Assembly: GCF_000701705.1 (NCBI RefSeq)
Contig: NZ_JNJP01000006.1
Span: 62,001 to 126,000 of the forward strand
Source: Bilophila wadsworthia ATCC 49260
Lineage (GTDB): Bacteria > Desulfobacterota > Desulfovibrionia > Desulfovibrionales > Desulfovibrionaceae
Direction: 5' to 3'
Length of the DNA: 64,000 nt
A program made the translations under genes and the position numbers. The notes beneath the pieces were generated by a model, which did not search any database, had not been told where the DNA came from, and saw only the letters and a program-made list of their open reading frames with translations. This document shows, in pieces, positions 42,865 to 51,310 of the stretch (position 1 is the stretch's first letter; every line of letters begins with the position of its first letter).

Positions 42865-44085
42865 TCAACCGATCAGGATGATTTGCTTTGATGTCCCCGT
42901 AAGCGGACGAGCCCCTGACGCGGTGATTTCCAGCGTATGCTCAAGGCCGACCATCCCTGAGCCGGGGATGCCGATCTTCGGCTCAATGGCCACAACCATG
43001 CCCTGTTCCAGCGGAGCGGTAAAGCCTTTGGCAAAAACCGGGGTCTCATCGACAGTCAGGCCTATGCCATGCCCCAAGAATGGAACCTTGTCACGCCCCA
43101 ACCCCATAAACCCGTCCATTTGCCCTTCGCGCTGGGCAACGGCACACGCTTCCGCCCATATCTCTGCCGGAACGGCTCCCGGTTTCAACGCGGCTGCGGT
43201 TTGTTCAAAAATCTCAACGCACACGGCATGTGCCCTACGAATCGGGCCGGGGATCGTATCGGCCGCGCCACTCCAGTACACCTGTGTCCTATCCGTATTA
43301 TACCCTTCAACATTGAACCCCATATCGATGGAAAGCAAGGCGCGCTTCTGCCAAAGGCGTTCGGCATTTCCCATAAACGGAATGGCCGGACACATGCCTT
43401 TGCAACCAAGAGGTCCATTGTAATAGGTGGGATAAATGCCGGACGTATCAGCCGAGGCATAACCAAAAAAGTTTTCCTCACCCGGCGCATTCATCCGCAA
43501 CATTCCGCTTCCGCCGCACGCGAACACCGCTTCCACATACGTTCTCGCAACATCAAATTCACTCATGCCGGGGTGTATGCGTTCCGGAAGTATTTCATCC
43601 AGAACTTTTGCATGTAATGCCCCGCATCGACGGATTTTTTCGAGCTCCCACTCGGATTTTACGGCTCGGGCCTGAGCAAGGACGGCATCACAGGAGGTGA
43701 ACCGCACACCTTCCATACGGCTTTGCAGCATCTCCGCCATCGACCAGTTGAATCCGTTTTTATCCACGGCAATGGCGGAAGAAACCGGGCTCCCGCACCC
43801 AGCGCAGAGAGAGGTGATTTCCTTATATGACTTGAAGGGAAGAATGTGACGCAAGGGGGATTCCAGTTGTGCGCGTTCCACTCCCTTGCGAAGCAACAAA
43901 ACGGGCTCCCCTTCAACGGGCAACCATACGAGCCCCCACCCCAGCGTTCCCGTCAAATAATAAATGCCAAGCCGGGAAGTAACGAGCATCCCCCCTGCAT
44001 CAGGAGCGAGCGTGCGCAACAGACGGCGGCAGCGGGCATACCGGAATTCTATCTCTCCAAGCGGCAACAGATCGGGGCTCGACAT
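42865..44085 (-). CDS. M24-family metallopeptidase (Xaa-Pro aminopeptidase-like)
   Basis: A 406-residue enzyme with an N-terminal creatinase-like domain (about 1-150) and a C-terminal pita-bread catalytic domain. All five metal ligands are present: Asp in LSIDMGF, Asp in YNTDRTQ, His in PFLGHGIG, Glu in AIEPKIG and Glu in GLEHTLEI. It should remove N-terminal residues next to proline, although some relatives cut other substrates. The ATG at 44085 has AAAGGAGAG before it. The frame is open further upstream without a ribosome site. Confidence 0.9.
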   Translation of the reverse strand: MSSPDLLPLGEIEFRYARCRRLLRTLAPDAGGMLVTSRLGIYYLTGTLGWGLVWLPVEGEPVLLLRKGVERAQLESPLRHILPFKSYKEITSLCAGCGSPVSSAIAVDKNGFNWSMAEMLQSRMEGVRFTSCDAVLAQARAVKSEWELEKIRRCGALHAKVLDEILPERIHPGMSEFDVARTYVEAVFACGGSGMLRMNAPGEENFFGYASADTSGIYPTYYNGPLGCKGMCPAIPFMGNAERLWQKRALLSIDMGFNVEGYNTDRTQVYWSGAADTIPGPIRRAHAVCVEIFEQTAAALKPGAVPAEIWAEACAVAQREGQMDGFMGLGRDKVPFLGHGIGLTVDETPVFAKGFTAPLEQGMVVAIEPKIGIPGSGMVGLEHTLEITASGARPLTGTSKQIILIG

Positions 44086-44447
44086 GATCAGCTCTCCTTT
44101 TATACAGCAGGTTCGTTTGGGTCCATTTTGACAGGTTCCCTTTGAATCATTGATCTTTGGAATTTTCCTTATTTTGTCTTCCATTGCAACAGAGGATTTG
44201 AAAGATCTCCTTGTAATCCGGTGAAATATTTTTTGCGGTTTGTTTTGGTAGGATGTCTGGTGTTATAAATTTACATAATTTTAAAAGACTATGAGCCATA
44301 ACATGCTTTAAAAACGCTCGCGGCAACTCACTGAAAAGCAACTCTTTCCGTGCTCTCCTAGACGAAGAGTACACACCCAAAACCTTTTCGTTGCCTTTAT
44401 TGGCATAACCAACTAAACTTTCCTGCACTCTTTTTGTGAGGTCCATC
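44086..44447. other. AT-rich divergent intergenic region
   Basis: This stretch separates the divergent M24 peptidase gene and the CoA-binding protein gene. A minus-strand frame of about 100 codons (44147-44449, starting MMDLTKRVQESL) lies inside it. It has a poorly spaced ribosome site and its start overlaps the start of the plus-strand gene, so it is not called. Otherwise only AT-rich promoter-like sequence is seen. Confidence 0.4.
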
Positions 44448-44873
44448 ATGTTACAGACATTTCTCTCCGACGGCAGGATGCGCGAATTTCTGACCCAAGC
44501 CCGCACAATCGCCGTCGTTGGTGCAAAAGATAAAGAAGGTCAGCCTGTTGACCGCGTCGGGAAGTATCTCATCCAAGCAGGCTACCAGGTGATCCCGGTC
44601 CACCCCATACGTAAAGACGTGTGGAGCCTGCAAACCTATCCTTCGCTTGCCGAAGTGCCTTTTCCCGTTGACATCGTCAATGTATTCCGGGCTCCTCAAT
44701 ACTGCCCTGATCATGCGCGGGAGACCGTGGCACTCTCCCCCCTGCCCCAACTGTTTTGGATGCAGCAAGGCATCGTGAGCCCCGAAGCCGCTTCTATCGC
44801 TGGGAAGGCCGGGATCGCCGTCGTTGAAGATTTATGCATCATGGTCGAACACAAACGCCTCTTAGGAAATTGA
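44448..44873 (+). CDS. CoA-binding domain protein (YccU type)
   Basis: A 141-residue protein made of one CoA-binding Rossmann domain: TIAVVGAKDKEGQPVDRVGKYL, then YQVIPVHPIRKDVW and LFWMQQGIVSPEAASIAGKAG. Family members bind CoA, but no reaction is established. The ATG at 44448 has TGAGG before it. It is followed after 4 bases by the YkgJ-type gene, so both are translated from one message. Confidence 0.88.
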   Translation: MLQTFLSDGRMREFLTQARTIAVVGAKDKEGQPVDRVGKYLIQAGYQVIPVHPIRKDVWSLQTYPSLAEVPFPVDIVNVFRAPQYCPDHARETVALSPLPQLFWMQQGIVSPEAASIAGKAGIAVVEDLCIMVEHKRLLGN

Positions 44874-44877
44874 TATC

Positions 44878-45339
44878 ATGAAGAAAACTGTCTTTGACTG
44901 CCAGATGTGCGGTCAATGTTGCGAAGGGGAAGGCGGCATTGTCCTGAGCCCCAAGGATCTGAAACGCCTTTATGAAGGCCTGAATCTCGAAAAACAGGCT
45001 TTCCTTGATGCTTATGGCGTTTTCCGGAACGGGAAATGGCAAGTGCGGACGGGCGAAGACGGCAATTGTATTTTTTTCCGGGCCGGACAAAGCTGTACCG
45101 TCCATGCCATCAAGCCCGATGTTTGCCGGGCATGGCCGTTTTTCCGGGGGAACATGGCCGATGCCGAAAGCCTCCATCTGGCCAAGGCGTTTTGCCCAGG
45201 TATACGCCCTGATGCGACGCATGAGGAATTCGTGGAGGAAGGCCAGAGCTATCTGGAAGAAAATGGGCTCGTAGCCTCCGATCCCGAACATGAAGGGCAC
45301 GCCCTTCTGCCGGTTTCCAAAACGGATTCTTCCTTTTAA
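44878..45339 (+). CDS. YkgJ-family cysteine-cluster protein
   Basis: A 153-residue protein with the Cys pattern of the YkgJ family: CQMCGQCC near the N-terminus, CIFF, SCTVHAIKPDVCRAWPF and FCPG. The family is predicted to bind zinc or an iron-sulfur cluster; no activity is proven. AGGAAA precedes the ATG. It lies 4 bases after the CoA-binding gene and about 108 bases before adk. Confidence 0.88.
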   Translation: MKKTVFDCQMCGQCCEGEGGIVLSPKDLKRLYEGLNLEKQAFLDAYGVFRNGKWQVRTGEDGNCIFFRAGQSCTVHAIKPDVCRAWPFFRGNMADAESLHLAKAFCPGIRPDATHEEFVEEGQSYLEENGLVASDPEHEGHALLPVSKTDSSF

Positions 45340-45447
45340 CCTTTCAGGATCCCTGCCCAAACCTTCTGGGCGGGCTTTGTGCTTCCGCCTCAGATTGTTC
45401 TGAAGACGCCAGCACCATACGACCTCTTACACAGGAGACTTTGGATC

Positions 45448-46125
45448 ATGAATATCCTTATGTTCGGTCCCAACGGCAGCGGCAAAGGCACGCAGGGCGC
45501 TCTCATCAAGAAGGCGTTTGGTTTGGCCCATATCGAATCCGGAGCCATTTTCCGCGAACACGTGGGCGGCGGAACCGAACTCGGCAAAAAGGCCAAGGAA
45601 TATATGGATCGCGGCGAACTCGTCCCTGACTCCATCACCATTCCCATGGTCCTCGAAACCTTGAAGACCAAAGGGGCTGACGGCTGGTTGCTTGATGGTT
45701 TCCCCCGCAATATCGCCCAGGCCGAACAACTGCACAAGGCGATGCAGGAACAGGGCATGAAGCTTGACTATGTGGTGGAAATCGATCTGCCCCGCAACAT
45801 CGCCCGCGATCGCATCATGGGCCGCCGGGTGTGCAAGAACGACGGCAACCATCCCAACAACATCTTCATTGATGCCATCAAGCCCAATGGCGACGCCTGC
45901 CGGGTCTGTGGCGGCGAGCTCACGGCCCGTGCTGACGATCAGGACGAAGCCGCGATCAACAAGCGCCATGACATTTATTATGATGACAAAACGGGGACGC
46001 TGGCTGCAGCCCACTACTTCAAGGCGTTGGCCGAAAAGGGCGAAACCAAGTACATCGTCCTCAATGGTCAGGGTACGATCGACAGCATCAAAGAAACGCT
46101 TATCAAGGAACTGGGACTGAACTAG
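45448..46125 (+). CDS. adk: Adenylate kinase
   Basis: A 225-residue kinase interconverting ATP, AMP and ADP. The P-loop is FGPNGSGKGTQ near the N-terminus, the AMP site has GAIFREH and LDGFPRN, and Arg residues of the lid border are in RDRIMGRRVCKND. The lid holds a partial Cys set (C-K-N-D then CRVCGGE), hinting at a metal-binding lid. AGGAG precedes the ATG at 45448. A GC-rich imperfect hairpin at about 46143-46182 lacks a T-run and may still end the transcript. Confidence 0.95.
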   Translation: MNILMFGPNGSGKGTQGALIKKAFGLAHIESGAIFREHVGGGTELGKKAKEYMDRGELVPDSITIPMVLETLKTKGADGWLLDGFPRNIAQAEQLHKAMQEQGMKLDYVVEIDLPRNIARDRIMGRRVCKNDGNHPNNIFIDAIKPNGDACRVCGGELTARADDQDEAAINKRHDIYYDDKTGTLAAAHYFKALAEKGETKYIVLNGQGTIDSIKETLIKELGLN

Positions 46126-46196
46126 TCTTTGCTTTCCAAGCGGCTGGCTGGTTGAATTTTTCGGCCAGCCTGCCGCTGTAAAAAATGCGCTGCCGT

Positions 46197-46625
46197 TTAT
46201 GGGAAAGCCATGAGCAGCTCTGTGCGACCGGTCACTTCTTCGATCCGTTCACCGGTTATACGGAACCCGTTTTTTTGGTAAAAGGCGACTGCCCGTTCGT
46301 TTTCCGCATAAACAGTAAGATCCAATGTGCCGCGCATCTTTTTGGCCAGTGCCAGCAAACGGGACCCCACTCCCCTCTTTTGGTGCGCGGGGGCAACAAA
46401 AAGCGCCGCAAGATAGTCCTCCACGAAGGCCATAAAGGCCACCACTTCTCCCGTAGTCCTGTCCTCATCCACAACGATTTCGCTTAATGGAAGATACAAG
46501 GTCCGCATGGCCTCGGCCTTTTCTTCCCAATATGCCTTATCAATAAAAGAATGGGAACGAACGGAAGCCGCCAGCCATATTCGGATAACGGTCTCCGTGT
46601 CTTCTTCTTTGAATGCCCGGATCAT
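46197..46625 (-). CDS. GNAT-family N-acetyltransferase
   Basis: A 142-residue acetyl-CoA-dependent acetyltransferase. The pyrophosphate-binding segment HQKRGVGSRLLALAKK and the C-terminal AVAFYQKNGFRITGER are typical of the fold. The ATG at 46625 has GGAGGGAAG right before it. Substrate unknown; it faces adk tail to tail and is monocistronic. Confidence 0.88.
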   Translation of the reverse strand: MIRAFKEEDTETVIRIWLAASVRSHSFIDKAYWEEKAEAMRTLYLPLSEIVVDEDRTTGEVVAFMAFVEDYLAALFVAPAHQKRGVGSRLLALAKKMRGTLDLTVYAENERAVAFYQKNGFRITGERIEEVTGRTELLMAFP

Positions 46626-46719
46626 CTTCCCTCCATGCGCACGCACCGGACAAAGGGCACCCGAAAGCCCCCATTCCCCCATCTGTGGACGAAGGGGCGT
46701 GGTCGTGCTATATTCGATA

Positions 46720-46736
46720 ATTCGTAGGTTACGAAT
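46720..46736. promoter_or_regulatory. Candidate operator upstream of the siroheme/heme operon
   Basis: ATTCGTA-GGT-TACGAAT is a perfect inverted repeat with a 3-base spacer, 32 bases before the siroheme synthase start at 46769. A partial direct copy (ATTCG) precedes it at about 46712. The shape suits a CRP/FNR- or MarR-sized dimer. The regulator is not known; the sequence does not match the HcpR, Rex or Fur consensus I know. Confidence 0.5.
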
Positions 46737-46768
46737 ATGTTTTCCGTTACAACCCTATCGGACGCCTT

Positions 46769-47446
46769 ATGCATTACTATCCAGTTTTTTTGGAACTTTC
46801 TGGGCAGAGCTGCCTTGTAGTCGGCGCGGGCGCCGTCGGTTGCCGCAAGATAGCTTCCTTGCTCGAATGCCCTATTGAACGGCTTCACGTCATTGACCTG
46901 GCTGAACCGGATACAAATCTTCAAGTGTTGCTTGAAGATAAACGCGTCAGTTTTACGAAACGCCCCTTTACACCGTCCGATGTGGAGGGGTGCGCCTTGG
47001 TTTTTGCCGCCACCAGCAACAGGGAGACCAATGATGCCGTGGCGAGGGCCTGCACGGAACGCGGCATCCTCTGTAACTGCGCCGATGCCCCTAAGGACAG
47101 TTCCTTTATCGTACCCGCCCTTGTCGAACAAGGGAATATCGCCATCGCCCTTTCCACAGGCGGCGCCAGCCCGGCGCTTGCCCGGAAGATCCGTGAAGAT
47201 CTGGAAACGTGGCTCGGAGAGCGTTATACGGGGATAAGCGAACTTTTGATGCGGCTCCGCCCCTTGGTTCTTGCCTTGCATCACGAGACGAGGCAGAATA
47301 CAACCCTCTTCCGGAGCATTGTGGATTCGCCCCTGTCCGAAGCCCTGCAGCGTCGGGATCGGCAAACGTGCGAATCTTTGCTCAGGGAATTGTTACCCAT
47401 CGAACTGCATCCGTATATCATGGAGTTGCTGCATGATCTTGCCTGA
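46769..47446 (+). CDS. Siroheme synthase N-terminal-type protein (precorrin-2 dehydrogenase/ferrochelatase)
   Basis: A 225-residue protein equal to the CysG-B half of siroheme synthase: NAD-binding CLVVGAGAVGCRKIASLL, ATSNRETNDAVARAC, CADAPKDSSFIVPA and STGGASPALARKIRED. It should oxidise precorrin-2 to sirohydrochlorin and may insert iron to make siroheme, the prosthetic group of dissimilatory sulfite reductase. In sulfate reducers siroheme is also the precursor of heme. The methyltransferase half is not encoded here. It overlaps the next gene by 14 bases. Confidence 0.92.
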   Translation: MHYYPVFLELSGQSCLVVGAGAVGCRKIASLLECPIERLHVIDLAEPDTNLQVLLEDKRVSFTKRPFTPSDVEGCALVFAATSNRETNDAVARACTERGILCNCADAPKDSSFIVPALVEQGNIAIALSTGGASPALARKIREDLETWLGERYTGISELLMRLRPLVLALHHETRQNTTLFRSIVDSPLSEALQRRDRQTCESLLRELLPIELHPYIMELLHDLA

Positions 47447-48266
47447 ACTGTTGCCGGTTCTGGCCATTCACCTGTACGCCCTTGGGACGGCGGCCGTCGT
47501 GGCGGGCATCCTTGCCCGGAACGAATGGCTTAAGCGCGCCGCCCTCGTGCTTACGGTGCTTGCCTTCACCACCCACACATTACTGTTGATCGCCACCTTT
47601 ATGGACGACGGATTCACGGGCCTGACCCGCTCCGTGTATGTCCAGCTTCTGGCTTGGTGCATTACCCTCAGCGGGCTTGTCGCGTGGCTCCGGTGGCGCT
47701 ATGAGGCACTGCTCCTGACCGTAGCACCATTCTCCTTGCTGACGTTTCTGATCGCCCTCTTGCTGCGTCATGCCGAAACACCGCTTCCCCCCGTACTTTC
47801 GGGGATGACCTTTACCATCCATATCGCAGCGATATTCATCAGTATCGGCCTGATGGCCCTTGCTTTCGGCGCGGGCGTGCTTTTCCTCATCCAAGCGAAG
47901 AGCATCAAATCGAAATCAAAGCTGGCGGGCTTCCAAAAGGATCTCCCTGCCCTCTCCGCATTGGACAAAATCAATGCGTTCACGACGACGGTCGGCTTTC
48001 CGCTGTTCACGGCGGGCGTGCTTTTTGGGTTCATCTCGGCCCGCATCAATTGGGGCACAATCCTTTCCGGCGATCCTAAAGAGTTTATTTCGCTCGTTGT
48101 CTGGGGCCTGTACGCTTGGCTTTTCCACCAGCGGTTCACGCAGGGCTGGCAAGGACGCAAACCAGCAATTCTGGCAATATGGATCTTCACGGTTTGCGCG
48201 TTTTCGCTCATCGTGGTGAACCTCTTTATGACCACACACCACAGTTTTCTGACCACACCACGCTGA
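47433..48266 (+). CDS. CcsA/HemX-type membrane protein
   Basis: A 277-residue protein with about eight membrane helices of the cytochrome c assembly/HemX family, with conserved His in FTIHIAAIF and THHSFL. Placed between the siroheme and hemA genes, it best fits HemX, a membrane protein that affects the level of glutamyl-tRNA reductase in other bacteria. It lacks the WWD-type Trp-rich motif of true CcsA heme handlers. The ATG at 47433 lies inside the end of the preceding gene and has GGAG before it. hemA starts 1 base after its stop. Confidence 0.82.
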   Translation: MILPELLPVLAIHLYALGTAAVVAGILARNEWLKRAALVLTVLAFTTHTLLLIATFMDDGFTGLTRSVYVQLLAWCITLSGLVAWLRWRYEALLLTVAPFSLLTFLIALLLRHAETPLPPVLSGMTFTIHIAAIFISIGLMALAFGAGVLFLIQAKSIKSKSKLAGFQKDLPALSALDKINAFTTTVGFPLFTAGVLFGFISARINWGTILSGDPKEFISLVVWGLYAWLFHQRFTQGWQGRKPAILAIWIFTVCAFSLIVVNLFMTTHHSFLTTPR

Positions 48267-48267
48267 T

Positions 48268-49611
48268 ATGGAACAACAAATCTACCTTATTGGGCTCAAC
48301 TACCGCACTGCCGGCGTTGAGGTGCGGGAACGTTTCGCGTTGACGGATCATTGCTCCAAAGACACGTGGGCCATTCCGTTGCGCCCTTCGGGGGAAAACG
48401 ATTCGGCCGAGACGACGCTGGACGAGGCGCTGATCCTCTCAACCTGCAACCGGGTTGAGATCCTTGCCGTGGGCCAAGGCGACGTGCCGGGGCTGATTCT
48501 GGAGGCGTGGGCCTCCGCCAAAAACCGGAAGGCCGTCGAACTCGCGCCGTATGTGTACATCCACAAAGGCCGTGAGGCGATTGCACACCTGTTCACCGTT
48601 GCCTCCAGCCTCGATTCGATGGTGCTCGGAGAACCGCAGATCCTTGGGCAGCTCAAAGGAGCCTATCGCAAGGCAACCCTGGCCGGGACGACGAAGACCA
48701 TCATCAATCGCCTTCTGCACAAATCGTTCAGTGTCGCCAAACGGGTACGCACGGAAACCGGCATTGCGGCGAGCGCCGTTTCCATCAGCTACGCGGCCGT
48801 GGAGCTTGCCAAGCGTATTTTCGGCGACATGGGCCAATACCAAGCCATGCTCATCGGCGCTGGCGAAATGGCGGAACTCGCGGCCACGCACCTGATTCAA
48901 GCCGGGATCAGCAACGTCAAAGTCGCCAACCGGACCTACCAGCGCGCCAAAGAGCTTGCCGCCGAATTCAAAGGAGAAGCCGTTCCCTTTGAGCACTTGT
49001 TCAAGCATCTTGCCGATGTGGACATCATCATCAGCTCCACAGGCTCACCGGAAGCCATTATCCGCGCACGCGACATCAAGGACGTCTTGAAACGCCGCAA
49101 ATACCGGCCAATGTTCTTCATTGACATCGCGGTCCCCCGAGACATCGATCCCGACGTCAACAACGTGGATAACGTCTACCTCTATGACATCGACGATCTG
49201 AAAGAAGTGGTTGAAGAAAATCTGGCCCATCGGCGCGTCGAAGCGGAAAAGGCGCAGGGGATCGTTGACGAAGAGGTCAATGCCTTTGCCTTTTGGCTGG
49301 AATCGTTGGAGCTCCAGCCCACTATTGTGGACCTGCTCTCCCACTTCGAAACCCATGCGCAAGAAGAGCTCCAGCGGACCTTAAAACGGCTCGGTCCCGT
49401 GAATCCTGAAACCCGTGAGGCGTTGGAGGCCATGCTGCATGGTCTGGTCCGGAAGCTTTCGCATGAGCCCATTACGTTCCTGAAGGAAGCCAAGTCCGAG
49501 ACAGCTTCCCGCAACGTGGAACTGATCAGGCGTATGTTCGGACTGGATGACGAACACCCGATGGGCCGATGTACGCGCAGGGTCCACAGAAACGAATCTC
49601 AACTGCCATAG
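48268..49611 (+). CDS. hemA: Glutamyl-tRNA reductase
   Basis: A 447-residue enzyme of the C5 pathway that reduces glutamyl-tRNA to glutamate semialdehyde with NADPH. The catalytic Cys is in LILSTCNRVEILA, the substrate loop is SLDSMVLGEPQILGQ, the NADPH-binding motif is IGAGEMAELAATHL, and a C-terminal dimerisation domain is present. No ribosome site is visible before the ATG, which lies one base after the HemX-like stop, so translational coupling is likely. It feeds the tetrapyrroles used by siroheme and heme. Confidence 0.95.
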   Translation: MEQQIYLIGLNYRTAGVEVRERFALTDHCSKDTWAIPLRPSGENDSAETTLDEALILSTCNRVEILAVGQGDVPGLILEAWASAKNRKAVELAPYVYIHKGREAIAHLFTVASSLDSMVLGEPQILGQLKGAYRKATLAGTTKTIINRLLHKSFSVAKRVRTETGIAASAVSISYAAVELAKRIFGDMGQYQAMLIGAGEMAELAATHLIQAGISNVKVANRTYQRAKELAAEFKGEAVPFEHLFKHLADVDIIISSTGSPEAIIRARDIKDVLKRRKYRPMFFIDIAVPRDIDPDVNNVDNVYLYDIDDLKEVVEENLAHRRVEAEKAQGIVDEEVNAFAFWLESLELQPTIVDLLSHFETHAQEELQRTLKRLGPVNPETREALEAMLHGLVRKLSHEPITFLKEAKSETASRNVELIRRMFGLDDEHPMGRCTRRVHRNESQLP

Positions 49612-49620
49612 GGAGCGGTC

Positions 49621-49971
49621 ATGCGCTGCTATCTTGTAGACGAACTCCAGCCCGAGGTCATTGCCAACCTTGAGGCGCAGCTGACGAAAAACGGCTGCCA
49701 GTCCGGTATTGAAAGATTATATTGGCTGCCTCTAGAGAAAGAACGCCTGCTTCCCGTTCAGCGTGAGCACGAATCCTCGTGCGGGCCGCATTGCCTTGCA
49801 TTGGAGATCCTTGACGATGCCGTCAGGCTTGAATTCCTCGTCCGGGCTAAAGGGCGTATGCGCTGCGAATGTGTATGCTATCTCTCTCCGGAAACGGAGC
49901 GCCACATGATGGACTGGCTTGACGCCCGCATTATGGAAGCGGAAATCGAACAAGGGCTCATCCACCAGTAA
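49621..49971 (+). CDS. Hypothetical protein at the end of the heme operon
   Basis: A 116-residue soluble protein with four Cys and several His (SSCGPHCLALEI, RCECVCYLS), which suggests a metal or disulfide site. GGGAG precedes the ATG at 49621, 9 bases after hemA, and a terminator follows at 50012-50047, so it is the last gene of the siroheme-HemX-HemA operon. No domain was recognised; a link to tetrapyrrole or iron metabolism is inferred only from position. Confidence 0.75.
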   Translation: MRCYLVDELQPEVIANLEAQLTKNGCQSGIERLYWLPLEKERLLPVQREHESSCGPHCLALEILDDAVRLEFLVRAKGRMRCECVCYLSPETERHMMDWLDARIMEAEIEQGLIHQ

Positions 49972-50011
49972 GCGAACCGTTGTTCCTTTTTTCGTACACG
50001 CAGGACCGACA

Positions 50012-50047
50012 AAAAGGCCTCCCCACATTTCCGTGGGGAGGCCTTTT
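50012..50047. terminator. Bidirectional intrinsic terminator
   Basis: A perfect 15-base-pair stem AAAAGGCCTCCCCAC/GTGGGGAGGCCTTTT with a 6-base loop lies between the converging heme operon and purM. Confidence 0.93.
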
Positions 50048-50071
50048 CATAAACAAGCTTCCAGAAGGCGG

Positions 50072-51124
50072 CTAGAACAGGATCTTGACCTGTTCTTCGT
50101 CCTTATCCTGACGGCGGCCGATCGTCCCGATGACCCAAGCCCCTTTGTGCATGGCCTCAAGACGGCCCATCGCCTCTTCCGCGACTTCGCTGGGCACAAT
50201 AAAGACATAGCCGATGCCGCAATTGAAGATCTGCAGCATTTCAGGCCATGTCAGGCCGCCTTCTTCACGCAGCCAATGGAAAACGGGCTGCACATCCCAT
50301 GAAGCGAACTTGATATCCGCAGTGACCGAATTGGGCAGGACGCGGGGAATGTTATCGTAGAAGCCGCCACCCGTGATATGGACCATCCCCTTGACGGGCA
50401 GGTCGCGCATCAGGTTACGCACGACGTCGGAATAAATATAGGTGGGCTCCAACAGGACATCTTTCACTGTCCGGTCGGAACCGGGCATGGTGTCATCGGG
50501 GCCAAGGCCGCTCTTGTCAAGGATCTTGCGGACGAGCGAATAGCCGTTGGAATGGATGCCGGAAGAAGCGAGGCCGATGAGCACGTCTCCGACACGGATT
50601 CCCGAGCCGTCCACAATCTTGGCATTGTCGGCCATGCCTACGCAGAAGCCCGCGAGATCATACTCGCCGTCAGCGTACATATCGGGCATTTCGGCCGTTT
50701 CACCGCCAAGGAGGGCGCATCCGGCCTGCTTGCAGCCTTCCGCGATGCCGGCGATCACCTGCGTGGTCTTGTCCACATCAAGCTTACCGGTCGCAAAATA
50801 GTCGAGGAACAACAACGGACGCGCGCCCTGAACCAAAATATCATTGGCACTCATAGCCACAAGATCGATACCGACCGTATCATGCTTGTCGAAAGCGAAG
50901 GCCAGCTTCAACTTGGTGCCGACCCCATCGGTGGAAGCAACCAGCACCGGTTCGGCCATTCCGGACATATCCGGCTTGAAAAGCCCGCCGAACCCCCCGA
51001 TATCCGAAAGGACCCCGTGGATATGGGTCTGGGATACGATGGATTTGATACGGGAAACAAGGGAATTGCCGGCATCGATGTTCACTCCGGCTTCGGTATA
51101 CGCTTGGGCTCGCGTCAGGGGCAT
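50072..51124 (-). CDS. purM: Phosphoribosylformylglycinamidine cyclo-ligase
   Basis: A 350-residue enzyme of purine synthesis that closes the imidazole ring to give AIR. Family blocks are GGFGGLFKP, STDGVGTKLKLAF, GIDLVAMSANDILVQGA and GCALLGGETAEMPDMY. The order is the usual AIRS N- and C-terminal domains. Start ATG 51124 begins MPLTRAQAYTEAGVNIDAG, typical of PurM. Single-gene unit. Confidence 0.96.
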   Translation of the reverse strand: MPLTRAQAYTEAGVNIDAGNSLVSRIKSIVSQTHIHGVLSDIGGFGGLFKPDMSGMAEPVLVASTDGVGTKLKLAFAFDKHDTVGIDLVAMSANDILVQGARPLLFLDYFATGKLDVDKTTQVIAGIAEGCKQAGCALLGGETAEMPDMYADGEYDLAGFCVGMADNAKIVDGSGIRVGDVLIGLASSGIHSNGYSLVRKILDKSGLGPDDTMPGSDRTVKDVLLEPTYIYSDVVRNLMRDLPVKGMVHITGGGFYDNIPRVLPNSVTADIKFASWDVQPVFHWLREEGGLTWPEMLQIFNCGIGYVFIVPSEVAEEAMGRLEAMHKGAWVIGTIGRRQDKDEEQVKILF

Positions 51125-51310
51125 GATCCTCTCCTAAACTAGCATTGGGTAACTTGTCCGGTGAGAATAGGCTTTTCCCATTACTTGCGCAAGAGGCCAG
51201 TTTCCTTTCTCGAGTACTCCGTTTCCCCATTCCCGCCCTTGCGGTCCGCCCGTTCGGAGACTATTCTAGCCGATATCCGATTGTTCCCAACACACTGAAG
51301 GTTGCAAATC

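Noticed and set aside
44147..44449. Possible small AT-rich gene on the minus strand
   Set aside because: Poorly spaced ribosome site, start overlapping the CoA-binding gene start, and no recognisable family; kept only as part of the intergenic note.
46143..46182. GC-rich imperfect hairpin between adk and the GNAT gene as an intrinsic terminator
   Set aside because: Good stem (one mismatch) but no T-run on either side; mentioned only in the adk entry.
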